From CAYXVF01 sp964468125 (GTDB taxonomy: Bacteria; Myxococcota; XYA12-FULL-58-9; CAYXVF01): a stretch of 20,469 nucleotides of DNA. A model generated the notes under the pieces. The model searched no databases. It was not told the DNA's origin and saw nothing but the letters and a program-made list of their open reading frames with translations. A program made the position numbers and the translations under genes. Shown piece after piece: positions 7,167 to 14,897 of this stretch. Numbering within the stretch: the first letter of the stretch is position 1; each line of letters opens with the position of its first letter. The stretch lies in the NCBI GenBank assembly GCA_964468125.1, contig CAYXVF010000106.1, forward strand, positions 1 to 20,469, read 5' to 3'.

Positions 7167-8962
7167 GTCTCCTCTCCGATCACCTGTTGACGTTGATTGT
7201 CTTCTTGCCATTGCTCGGTGCCGGCTGTTTGTTTGCATTTCCCGCGGAAGGGCCGGCGGCGCGGAGATTCGCCCTGGCGCTCTCTGTCGTGGGTTGGGGA
7301 TTGACTGGCCTGGCGTGGCTCCGTTTCGACCCTGGGGTCTCGACGATGCAGCTCGCCGAGTCGGCCGAATGGGTTCCGACCTTCGGAATCCGCTACGCTG
7401 TGGCGGTGGACGGAGTGAGCCTCCTGCTGGTTGTGCTCACTGCGCTCCTGCAGCCCATCGTGATCGTCTCGAGCTTTCCGAGTGTGCGTACGGGGAGCCG
7501 AGACTACCTCATCGGTCTGCTCGCGCTTCAAACCTGCATGCTCGGGGCCTTTGTCGCGACCGATCTCTTCTTGTTCTACGTGTTCTACGAGCTGATGCTC
7601 GTGCCGACGTTCTTCCTGCTCGGGTACGGGAGCGGGCTCCGGCGCATCGACGGGAAGCTCGTCCTGTTCAACTCGAGCGGCGCGGTCTTGATGCTCGTCG
7701 CGATTCTCTACACCGTGTGGGCAGTGCGGGATCCGGGGGGACTCACCTTCGATTGGCTCGAGGTGACGGAGCGGCTTCGGAATCGCGAGCTCGGGGAAGC
7801 ATCGCTCTGGCTCTTTCTCGCATTCGCTCTCGCCTTTGCCATCAAGGCGCCCGTTTTTCCCTTCCACAGCTGGTTTCCGGACGCCTGCGTCGAAGCGCCT
7901 ACGGGCCTCGCCGTACTCTTGGCCGCGGTGTCACTCAAAGTCGGGGCTCACAGCCTCTTGCGTTTTCCAATGATGATGTTTCCGAAGGCGGCGCTCGTTT
8001 TTCTTCCGGCGCTCGGTACGCTCGCGGTGATTGGCATCCTCTATGGCGCCTTGCTCGCCATGGTGCAGACAGACCTGAAACGCCTCATCGCCTACGCCTC
8101 ATTCAGCCAGCTCGGGTTCGTGCTCCTCGGGCTCGCAGCGATGACGGTGAGCGGCGTGACAGGGGGAGTGGTTCACATGGTGAGCCACGGGGTGTCGACG
8201 GCGGGACTGCTGTTGCTGGTGGGCGTGGTCTACGAGCGTCGCCACACCACCGAGCTCGACGCCTTCGGCGGCCTCGCTGCGGTCATGCCGCGCTATGCGT
8301 TCACCTTTGGCTTTCTGATGCTGAGCTCGGCGGGGCTGCCCGGACTGAACGGCTTCGTCGGTGAGCTTTTGATTCTGGTTGGGACTTTTTCGAGCGAGGG
8401 TGTCCTCATCGAGGCGACCACCGGGCAGCTCGCGACCTTTGTCTGTGCGCTCGCCGGGGCGCTGGGCGTCGGGGCGGTGATTCTCGTCACGCTAGCGATG
8501 GGACGAGCTCAGCGGCATTTGGGTCCTGGAACCCGTGCCGCTGCTACCGTCGCCACGGCGTTGCTCGCCGCGGGACTCCTCTTGCCTCCAGTGAACGACT
8601 TCGAGGGTGGACTCTTGCTTCGCCCCCTGAACGATTACGTGCTTCAAACCAGCGCGTTCAGCGAAGTCTTCGCCGTCTTTGCGGTCCTCGCAGCCGTCGG
8701 GTGTATTCTCACCGCCATTTATTTCCTTCGAGCTACTCAACGTTTGCTCTTGGGTCCGATCGATCGGGAGGAAAACCGGAGCCTGCCCGACCTGAACCTG
8801 CGCGAATTGGTGGTGTTGCTGCCCCTGATGCTCGTGGCCCTGGGCTGCGGCGTCTATCCGAAACCTTTGCTCGACGTCATCGAGCCCACCGCCGAGCGCT
8901 ACGCTCGGGATTTTCGGAGTGCTGCGGATCTTCCGATCCGAGAGCGGAGCTTCGATCGATGA
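7163..8962 (+). CDS. nuoM: NADH-quinone oxidoreductase subunit M-like
   Basis: 599 residues starting at GTG 7163, which overlaps the nuoL stop in a GTGA junction. This indicates translational coupling. It is an antiporter-like Complex I subunit with about 14 membrane helices. Key residues are all kept: Glu143 (FYELMLVPTFFLLG, TM5), Lys228 (AIKAPVFPFHSWFPD, TM7), Lys259 (VSLKVGAHSLLRF, TM8) and Glu401 (GFVGELLIL, TM12). It therefore looks competent for proton transfer, in contrast to its altered partners NuoL and NuoN. The DLKRLIAYASFSQLGF segment at about 304-319 is typical of the family. Slightly longer than E. coli NuoM (509), mainly at the C-terminus. Its stop overlaps the nuoN ATG. Confidence 0.95.
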   Translation: MSLLSDHLLTLIVFLPLLGAGCLFAFPAEGPAARRFALALSVVGWGLTGLAWLRFDPGVSTMQLAESAEWVPTFGIRYAVAVDGVSLLLVVLTALLQPIVIVSSFPSVRTGSRDYLIGLLALQTCMLGAFVATDLFLFYVFYELMLVPTFFLLGYGSGLRRIDGKLVLFNSSGAVLMLVAILYTVWAVRDPGGLTFDWLEVTERLRNRELGEASLWLFLAFALAFAIKAPVFPFHSWFPDACVEAPTGLAVLLAAVSLKVGAHSLLRFPMMMFPKAALVFLPALGTLAVIGILYGALLAMVQTDLKRLIAYASFSQLGFVLLGLAAMTVSGVTGGVVHMVSHGVSTAGLLLLVGVVYERRHTTELDAFGGLAAVMPRYAFTFGFLMLSSAGLPGLNGFVGELLILVGTFSSEGVLIEATTGQLATFVCALAGALGVGAVILVTLAMGRAQRHLGPGTRAAATVATALLAAGLLLPPVNDFEGGLLLRPLNDYVLQTSAFSEVFAVFAVLAAVGCILTAIYFLRATQRLLLGPIDREENRSLPDLNLRELVVLLPLMLVALGCGVYPKPLLDVIEPTAERYARDFRSAADLPIRERSFDR

Positions 8963-10437
8963 GTGTCTTCGACGCACTCGCGACGCGCTCGCCGCTGACG
9001 CCGCTGGTGCTGATGGGGTGCGCGATTCTTCTTCTCGCCGTAGCTGGGCGCAAGGTGTTGCTGCGCCCGTCCCATTTCGCGGCGCTGACCGCGCTCGGCC
9101 TCTCGTTCTCATTGCTCTCGGTGCTGCGCACTGAGGGCAGCGTGTTGGGGGCTACGGTTCTCCTTGACGGATTCGGAGTGGTTTTCGGGTCCACCGTGCT
9201 CCTCGGCTCGTTGCTCTCCGTACTCGTCAGCGTGCCCTACCTCGAGGAGCATCGCATGCAGGCGGCGGAGTACTACGGGTTGCTCCTCCTGACAGCTGCG
9301 GGAATGCTCATCCTGGTTTACGCGGGTGATCTGATGACGCTGTTTGTCGGGCTCGAGCTCATGGCATTCGGTGTTTGTTTCCTGAGCGCGTTCGATCGCT
9401 CCTCCCGAAAGTCCCAGGAAGCCGCGCTCAAGTATTTTGTCTACGGCGCCTACGCTGCGGCATTCGCGTTGTTCGGAATCGCCCTGATCTACGGCGAGGT
9501 CGGACGGATCAGTGCGGAGCCGAGCCTCGTCCTGAGCGACGTCGTAGAGGTCTACTCGAGCGGTGCGGTTTCGGTGCTCGGCTGGGCGGGAGCGGGGCTC
9601 CTGGTGGCGGGCCTGTGTTTCGAGGTGGCCGTGGCTCCCTTCCACATGTGGGCGCCGGACGTGTACGAGGGCGCGCCAACGCCGACCACGGCGTTCATCG
9701 CCGCCGGTGCAAAAGCCGCCGCCTTCGCCGCTCTGCTCCGCGTCGTCGCTGCGACGATGGCGGGGGATGCAATCCGCAGGGGCACGTTCGTGCAGGCGCT
9801 GGAGGTGATCGCAGTCTCGACGATGGTGATCGGGAATCTCCTCGCGCTCCGACAGACTTCGGTGAAGCGTCTGCTCGCCTACGCTTCGGTCGCGCATGCC
9901 GGATACGTGTGTGTGGGGCTCGTCGCTTTCGTGGCGTCGCCCGAGAGCGGAGCGGTGGTGGCTATCGCGTACTACCTGGTCGCCTACGGTGCGATGAGCG
10001 TGGGGGCCTTCGGCGTGGTGCTCGCGTTCGAAGGGCGCGAATCGAAACCGGAAGGACCTGCGCTCGAAGACATTACGGGAATGGCGCGCACCCACCGCGC
10101 GCTGGGACTCGCGATGGCGGTCTTCATGTTGGCGCTCGCGGGCATCCCGCCGAGCGCCGGCTTCTTCGGCCGGTTCGCGCTCTTTGCGGCTGCCATTGAG
10201 AGTGGGCGTTGGCCACTGGTGCTCGTCGCCGCGCTCGCGAGTGTGGTCGGAGCCGCCTGCTATCTGCGTGTCATGGCGCTGGTTTTCGCACCGCCAGCCG
10301 AATCGAGAGTCTTGCACTCCCCCTGGCTCTCCGCCGGGCTCTGGATGTGTGCTGGGGTCTCGCTCTTGGGAGGGCTCGCGCCGGAGCCCTATCTCGCCTT
10401 TGCCCGCGCCGCACTCGTTGGCTGGCTGCCATCATAA
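8959..10437 (+). CDS. nuoN: NADH-quinone oxidoreductase subunit N-like (altered)
   Basis: 492 residues. I set the start at ATG 8959, in the ATGA overlap with the nuoM stop. The frame is open further upstream, but that would lie wholly within nuoM, and the first membrane helix begins at residue 13 of this start. Glu133 (FVGLELM, TM5), His229 (PFHMWAPDVYEGAPT), Lys252 (GAKAAAF, TM8) and the segment KRLLAYASVAHAGY (303-316) are kept. The TM7 lysine (E. coli K217, in GFKLSLVPFH) is replaced by Glu222 in CFEVAVAPFH. The TM12 lysine (K395, FIGKF) is Arg405 in FFGRF. The protein otherwise has the normal length and no frame damage, so it is not a pseudogene. It ends the operon; no terminator hairpin follows. 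Confidence 0.92.
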   Translation: MSVFDALATRSPLTPLVLMGCAILLLAVAGRKVLLRPSHFAALTALGLSFSLLSVLRTEGSVLGATVLLDGFGVVFGSTVLLGSLLSVLVSVPYLEEHRMQAAEYYGLLLLTAAGMLILVYAGDLMTLFVGLELMAFGVCFLSAFDRSSRKSQEAALKYFVYGAYAAAFALFGIALIYGEVGRISAEPSLVLSDVVEVYSSGAVSVLGWAGAGLLVAGLCFEVAVAPFHMWAPDVYEGAPTPTTAFIAAGAKAAAFAALLRVVAATMAGDAIRRGTFVQALEVIAVSTMVIGNLLALRQTSVKRLLAYASVAHAGYVCVGLVAFVASPESGAVVAIAYYLVAYGAMSVGAFGVVLAFEGRESKPEGPALEDITGMARTHRALGLAMAVFMLALAGIPPSAGFFGRFALFAAAIESGRWPLVLVAALASVVGAACYLRVMALVFAPPAESRVLHSPWLSAGLWMCAGVSLLGGLAPEPYLAFARAALVGWLPS

Positions 10438-10454
10438 ACTGCGAATGGCTACGA

Positions 10455-10484
10455 TTGGACCAGCGGGCGACCTTGCGCCATACT
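10455..10484 (+). promoter_or_regulatory. Candidate promoter of zinc-ribbon/TPR gene
   Basis: TTGGAC at 10455-10460 and CATACT at 10479-10484 are 18 nt apart. The ATG at 10495 is only 10 nt beyond the -10 element, which would give a leader of about 3-4 nt. No ribosome binding site is visible, consistent with a leaderless or nearly leaderless transcript. Confidence 0.35.
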
Positions 10485-10494
10485 TCTGATCTCA

Positions 10495-12465
10495 ATGGAA
10501 GCCACGTGCCCCAGGTGCAGCTTCACGACGCCGAATGTCGATGCAGAGCTTCAAGCTTCCGGGATTTGCCCGCAGTGCGGAAGTCAAACATACTTCTCGC
10601 ACGGAGAGCCGGTGCGTCCCAATCGGGAGGGCTGCATCGCCGCGACCTATGAGGTGGATTGTGCGATCGGGTTGCCGTTCTCCGCGATCTTTGTCGAGTC
10701 GCGGTTGCCCAACGTGGCGCCTGCCGCCCCTCCACCGGCTCCGCGCGAGGACTGGGGCAATGAGTCGATGAGCGACGACGAAAAGCAGAACTGGCCAGAG
10801 GACTCCGAATCGCAGGGACTCGGGGACGACCTCTTCACCAGCTCCGATCTGCCCCCGGACGATTCGCCGAGCCCAGGGCTCTTCGAGTCGAGCGATGAGC
10901 CAGGGCTCGAGCCTTCCGCCGCCTCGGCCGCGGCGCAAACGGGATCGCTCGACTGGCTCGACCAGGACACGGGCGACGTGGGCCCGAACACTTTGCCTCC
11001 CCAGCTGCAAGAGGCGCAAAAGCTCGACGATCTGGGCCATACGCCCACCGGCGAGTTCGACGTCTTTACACCGGAAGACAACGCGGAAGGTGACGAGCAC
11101 GGTGACGCGCCGGAGCGCGAACACAGAGACGAGGACGAAGGCGAAGGCGAAGGCGTCGATCTAGGAGACTTCGACGCACCGGAGACTGACGATGGAGCCG
11201 GGGCGCTCGGGAGCGACGTTCCGGTCGCGACGGGCGAGACCGAGCCTGCCGATGAGCCGTTTGCCGCAGCGGAGGGGGCGAGCGAGGACCCGTTTGCCGC
11301 GGACGACGCAGCTGCGGAAAGCGACCCGTTCGCTTCGGACGACGCAGCCCCGGAAGACGACCCGTTCGCCGTGAACAGTCCGAGCGGCCCGACGACTTCC
11401 GTGGAGATCGGGGGGGCCGACGAGGATGCGTCGGAGCCTGAGACGGAGACCGATTCGAGCGACGGGGGCAGCGCGGGCTTGCCGGCCCACCTCCAGCTCC
11501 CGGCGATCGACTTTTCTTTGCCTACGGAGAGCACGACCGATGCCACGGTGAGCGCGAACAGGGGCGAAGTTGAGCTCCCCGCTCACCTCAATCTCCCGAG
11601 CTTTCCCCAGTTCGATCTTCCTCCGGTCCCAGGGGAAGAGCCGGAGGAAGACCGGCGTCTGAGCGACGGCACTGAAGTCGCGGGGTTCGAGGGTGGCGGC
11701 GGCTCCTTCGCCGAATTCGATGACACTTCGGGCGTCGGCCCGGCACCGGCTGCGGCCCCCGAGGGACAGGCAGGGGCCCGTGATGAAGGCTGGTCCGTCG
11801 GGGCGCCCTCGGCGGGGCCCCCGCCAATGCCCCCGCCCATGCCGGCCAAGCCGAAGGCCGCCCCCCCAACGGCGGAAGAGCCGGCCGGGCTGCCCGCATT
11901 GCCCAGTCTGCCGACGATTCAGGCGCGCGAAGAGCCCAAGCGAGATCCGACACTCATTGACCGGCAGGTCGGCGATGAGCTCAAAGGCGGGCACAAGGGC
12001 CTCTACATCGCTGGCGGGGCGATGGTCCTGCTACTTGCGGCGGTTGTGGGCGCGTTCCTCTACAAGGACGTGCTGATCGAGACTGTTGCGGACCCGAACG
12101 CTGGTGTCGACGAAAGCACCTTGAAGGCGCAACAGATCCGGATCGAGTCGCGCAAACTCTGGGCCGACGCGAACGACCTCTACAAGAAGAAGAAGCTAGA
12201 TGACGCGATCGACAAGGTGCACGAGTCGCTCGCCCTCGATCCTGCCTTCGGCAAGTCTCACCGGTTGCTCGGCGTCGTCTACGCCGAGCTAAAGCGCAAC
12301 GAAGAAGCGGTTCAGCACTACCGACGCTATCTGCAGCTCGAGCCCGAGGCGCCGGATGCAAAAGATGTGCGGCAGATCATCGACGACTACGAAAGATCGA
12401 AAGAGAAAGAGGCCGCGGCGGCGAAGCCTGAGGACAAGAAGAGTAAACGCCGGGAGCGTCGCTGA
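10495..12465 (+). CDS. Zinc-ribbon, acidic low-complexity, TM and TPR protein
   Basis: 656 residues in a modular layout often seen in myxobacteria. Residues 5-28 form a short zinc ribbon, C5-P-R-C8 and C25-P-Q-C28. Residues ~80-300 are acidic and disordered, including four PFA motifs at 255, 266, 278 and 290 separated by Asp/Glu/Ala/Ser. LPAHLxLP occurs twice (329 and 361). A proline-rich linker (PPPMPPPMP) precedes a single membrane helix at 502-523. After the helix, residues ~543-640 contain TPR-like helices (DANDLYKKKKLDDAIDKV; then GVVYAELKRNEEAVQHYRRYLQ). The C-terminus is Lys/Glu-rich. The N-terminal cytoplasmic ribbon and C-terminal TPR across the membrane suggest a scaffold role; no enzyme motif is present. 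It ends 3 nt from the convergent CRP-type gene. Confidence 0.85.
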   Translation: MEATCPRCSFTTPNVDAELQASGICPQCGSQTYFSHGEPVRPNREGCIAATYEVDCAIGLPFSAIFVESRLPNVAPAAPPPAPREDWGNESMSDDEKQNWPEDSESQGLGDDLFTSSDLPPDDSPSPGLFESSDEPGLEPSAASAAAQTGSLDWLDQDTGDVGPNTLPPQLQEAQKLDDLGHTPTGEFDVFTPEDNAEGDEHGDAPEREHRDEDEGEGEGVDLGDFDAPETDDGAGALGSDVPVATGETEPADEPFAAAEGASEDPFAADDAAAESDPFASDDAAPEDDPFAVNSPSGPTTSVEIGGADEDASEPETETDSSDGGSAGLPAHLQLPAIDFSLPTESTTDATVSANRGEVELPAHLNLPSFPQFDLPPVPGEEPEEDRRLSDGTEVAGFEGGGGSFAEFDDTSGVGPAPAAAPEGQAGARDEGWSVGAPSAGPPPMPPPMPAKPKAAPPTAEEPAGLPALPSLPTIQAREEPKRDPTLIDRQVGDELKGGHKGLYIAGGAMVLLLAAVVGAFLYKDVLIETVADPNAGVDESTLKAQQIRIESRKLWADANDLYKKKKLDDAIDKVHESLALDPAFGKSHRLLGVVYAELKRNEEAVQHYRRYLQLEPEAPDAKDVRQIIDDYERSKEKEAAAAKPEDKKSKRRERR

Positions 12466-12468
12466 GCC

Positions 12469-13161
12469 CTAGGAGTGAGTGGCGAAGATTTCTTCTTCGG
12501 CAAAGCTGTGCGACAACAGGATTTTCTTGCCCTGCATCGACAAGAAGCCGCGCCGCTGAAACTCTGAGAGCACGCGCGATACGGTCTCACGGCTCGTCCC
12601 GATCATGGAGGCGAGGTCCTGTTGGGTGGGACGCTCCTTGATCATGATTCCTTCGTCCGTTTTCTCACCGTCCCGCTCGGCCATGTCCACGAGAACTCGC
12701 GCCACGCGACCGTAGACATCGAGAAGGGCGAGGTTGCCGATGACGTCGTCGGCGCGGCGCAGTCGAATGCTCATCTCCTGAAGCACATTGAGCGCGATCG
12801 CCGGCTGGGTCTGCAGAAGCTTAACGAAATCGTTGCGGGAGAGGCTCAAGAGTCGGCTCTCCTCGAGCGCGATCACGTTCGCCGAGCGCGGTTGACCGTC
12901 GAGGAGGCTCATTTCGCCGACCACGTCGCCCGCGCGAAAGATCGACAGGATCATTTCGCGTCCGGACTCACCGTAGAGCACGACCTTCACTCGCCCCTTC
13001 TCGATGATGAACATCGAATCCCCAGGGTCATCTTGCCCCACCACGAGTGCGTCCTTCGCGTACTCCATGGGCTTCAAGCAGCTACTGAGCTGCGCGAGAA
13101 CCTCATCGTTGAGGCCCTCGAAGAATGTGACGCGTCGAAGCAGCTCGCTGTAGCCACCCAT
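12469..13161 (-). CDS. CRP/FNR-family transcriptional regulator
   Basis: 230 residues from ATG 13161, chosen because AGGAG lies about 11 nt upstream and the cyclic-nucleotide domain begins right after. A TTG at 13245 would add 28 residues without domain features. An N-terminal cyclic-nucleotide-binding beta-barrel occupies about 13-110. Its phosphate-binding cassette GEMSLLDGQPRSA at 82-94 keeps the Glu (83) and Arg-Ser (92-93) that contact cyclic nucleotides in CRP, so cAMP or a similar ligand is plausible. A dimer helix follows (~118-145), then a winged HTH with recognition helix TSRETVSRVL at 189-198. No N-terminal cysteine cluster is seen, so it is not an FNR-type iron-sulphur sensor. It lies 105 nt downstream of the Hsp70 gene on the same strand. 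Confidence 0.95.
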   Translation of the reverse strand: MGGYSELLRRVTFFEGLNDEVLAQLSSCLKPMEYAKDALVVGQDDPGDSMFIIEKGRVKVVLYGESGREMILSIFRAGDVVGEMSLLDGQPRSANVIALEESRLLSLSRNDFVKLLQTQPAIALNVLQEMSIRLRRADDVIGNLALLDVYGRVARVLVDMAERDGEKTDEGIMIKERPTQQDLASMIGTSRETVSRVLSEFQRRGFLSMQGKKILLSHSFAEEEIFATHS

Positions 13162-13240
13162 GGTCTGGATCACTCCTGGTCGTCGTTCCGAAGCGGTTCC
13201 CTGCCGCCTCCCTGGATACCTACCTGACAACCGGCCCAGA

Positions 13241-13254
13241 TACAAAACTATGTA
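13241..13254. promoter_or_regulatory. AT-rich dyad upstream of CRP-type gene
   Basis: TACA and TGTA halves are separated by 6 nt, inside an AT-rich island that stands out from the GC-rich surroundings. It lies 80-93 nt upstream of the regulator's ATG, between that gene and the Hsp70 stop. The 6-nt spacing matches the geometry of CRP-family sites, though the half-site sequence is not the TGTGA/TCACA consensus. It is a weak candidate for an autoregulatory operator or promoter region. Confidence 0.25.
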
Positions 13255-13266
13255 AATCGCCGGGGA

Positions 13267-14871
13267 TCAGGCCGATACGAACGCATCGATCGCCTGGTCG
13301 ATGGTGGCGACCAGGTCGTCCTGGTGATCCGCGATCATCTTGCGGATCTCCTCTTCTTCCAGTCGGTGAGACCCAGTCACCTGGATCCGCTGCTCGCGAC
13401 CGGTTTCGAGGTCCCGGGCAGCGACGGTCACCAATCCATCCGCCGAGATCGCAAAACTGACTTCGACGCGTACCTGACCGCGTGGCGCCGGCCGTAGCTC
13501 ACTGAGGACGAATTCGCCGAGCAGCTCGTTTCCGACGATCTTTCGGGAGTCGCCCTGATAGACCACGATCTTCACCTGCTGTTGGTTGTCGCGCACGGTC
13601 GTGAAGATCTTCTTGAGCTCCGTGGGGATCGTCGTGTCTTTGGGGATGATGGTCTCCGCCATGCCGCCGAGCGTAATGATTCCGAGATTGTGAGGAGTCA
13701 CGTCGAGCAGAATGTAGTCCGCGGTGTCACCCAAGAGCATCGAACCCTGAATGGCGGCTCCAACGGAGACGACGAGATCGGGATGAACACCCGAGGAGGG
13801 CTGTCGCCCAGCGACGTGCGCGACCTCCTGGTGGATCCTAGGGGTTCGAGTCATGCCACCGACCAGGATGACGTCATCGATCTCCGCGGGCGTCAGCCCG
13901 GCGCCGCTGATTGTCTCGCTGAACAAGCGAACGGTCTTGTCGATCAAGTCGCTCACCATGCGTTCGTAGGCCTCGCGCGTGAGCGTCGTCTGCAGATGGA
14001 TCGGTTGCCCGTCGCGTTTGGCGCTCAAAAACGGCAGCGCGATCTCGACCGTGTTGCGTTCGCTGAGCTCGATCTTCGCCGTCTCCGCGGCTTCGCGTAG
14101 CCGCTGGATCGCGTTGCGGTCGCTCTGAAGGGATACGCCGTAGTCACGTTCGAGCTTTGAGACCAACGATTCGAGAATGCGGTCGTCGAAGTCGCGTCCA
14201 CCGAGGAATGAATCACCCGCGGTGGCGATGACCTCAACTGTCCCGTCTTCGATCTGCAATACGGAGACATCAAAGGTGCCGCCGCCGAGATCGTAGACTG
14301 CGACTTTCCGCTCACGCCCCTCGCCCAGGACACCGTAGGCGAGGGCCGCCGCCGTCGGCTCGTTGATGATGCGAAGAAGCTCGAGCCCTGCGATCCGAGA
14401 CGCGTCCTTCACGGCCTGACGCTGTTTGTCATTGAAATAGGCGGGGACGGTGATGACCGCCTGGTCGATCTGCTCGTTGAAGTAATCCACCGCCGCTTGC
14501 CGAAGCTCGCGAAGGAGAAGGGCCAACACCTCCTGCACCGCGAAGGTTCGCTCCTTGACTTTGATTCGGACGTCACCGTTTTCGCCGCGAACGCACGCGA
14601 ACGGCAGCGAGCGAATCGCGGCCTGGGTCTGACTGTCGTCGAAGGCGCGACCGATCAACCGCTTCGCGGCGACGATGGTGTTCTCTGCATTCAGCACCGC
14701 TTGCCGTTTCGCGAGGCGGCCGATCAGATAACGACCCTCCTCGGCAACGGCGACGACGGACGGGAGCGTGTAGCGCCCCTTGTCGACCGGGACGACCAGG
14801 GGTGTGTCGCTTTCGACGACTGCGACGCAAGAGTTGGTGGTTCCGAGGTCAATTCCGAGGGCACGGGCCAT
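13267..14871 (-). CDS. Hsp70/DnaK-like chaperone lacking most of the lid
   Basis: 534 residues against about 638 for E. coli DnaK. The nucleotide-binding domain is complete: GIDLGTTNSCVAV (6-18), Lys70, TVPAYF (141-146), DLGGGTFD (194-201) with Thr199, and VILVGGMTRTP (335-344). The interdomain linker ILLDVTP is at 387-393, and the substrate-binding beta domain runs to about 500. Only ~34 residues follow, so the alpha-helical lid is essentially absent, as is the DnaK C-terminal tail. It should bind ATP and peptides but hold substrates only transiently. It lies 26 nt after a response regulator gene with no grpE or dnaJ beside it. That context argues for a dedicated signalling-linked Hsp70 paralogue, not the housekeeping dnaK. 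ATG 14871 has AGGA 10 nt upstream. Confidence 0.93.
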   Translation of the reverse strand: MARALGIDLGTTNSCVAVVESDTPLVVPVDKGRYTLPSVVAVAEEGRYLIGRLAKRQAVLNAENTIVAAKRLIGRAFDDSQTQAAIRSLPFACVRGENGDVRIKVKERTFAVQEVLALLLRELRQAAVDYFNEQIDQAVITVPAYFNDKQRQAVKDASRIAGLELLRIINEPTAAALAYGVLGEGRERKVAVYDLGGGTFDVSVLQIEDGTVEVIATAGDSFLGGRDFDDRILESLVSKLERDYGVSLQSDRNAIQRLREAAETAKIELSERNTVEIALPFLSAKRDGQPIHLQTTLTREAYERMVSDLIDKTVRLFSETISGAGLTPAEIDDVILVGGMTRTPRIHQEVAHVAGRQPSSGVHPDLVVSVGAAIQGSMLLGDTADYILLDVTPHNLGIITLGGMAETIIPKDTTIPTELKKIFTTVRDNQQQVKIVVYQGDSRKIVGNELLGEFVLSELRPAPRGQVRVEVSFAISADGLVTVAARDLETGREQRIQVTGSHRLEEEEIRKMIADHQDDLVATIDQAIDAFVSA

Positions 14872-14897
14872 AGCCCCCGAATCCTAGCACGATGTGC

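Noticed and set aside
8701..8958. Longer N-terminus for NuoN
   Set aside because: The extra codons lie inside nuoM, encode no membrane-helix or family sequence, and the ATGA overlap at 8959 gives the normal length.
9109..10317. Long minus-strand open frame opposite nuoN
   Set aside because: Same reasoning: charged low-complexity translation, no start signal, antisense to a clear membrane protein.
13267..14871. Calling this gene the housekeeping dnaK
   Set aside because: The helical lid and C-terminal tail are missing and no grpE/dnaJ lies alongside, so it is better described as an Hsp70 paralogue.
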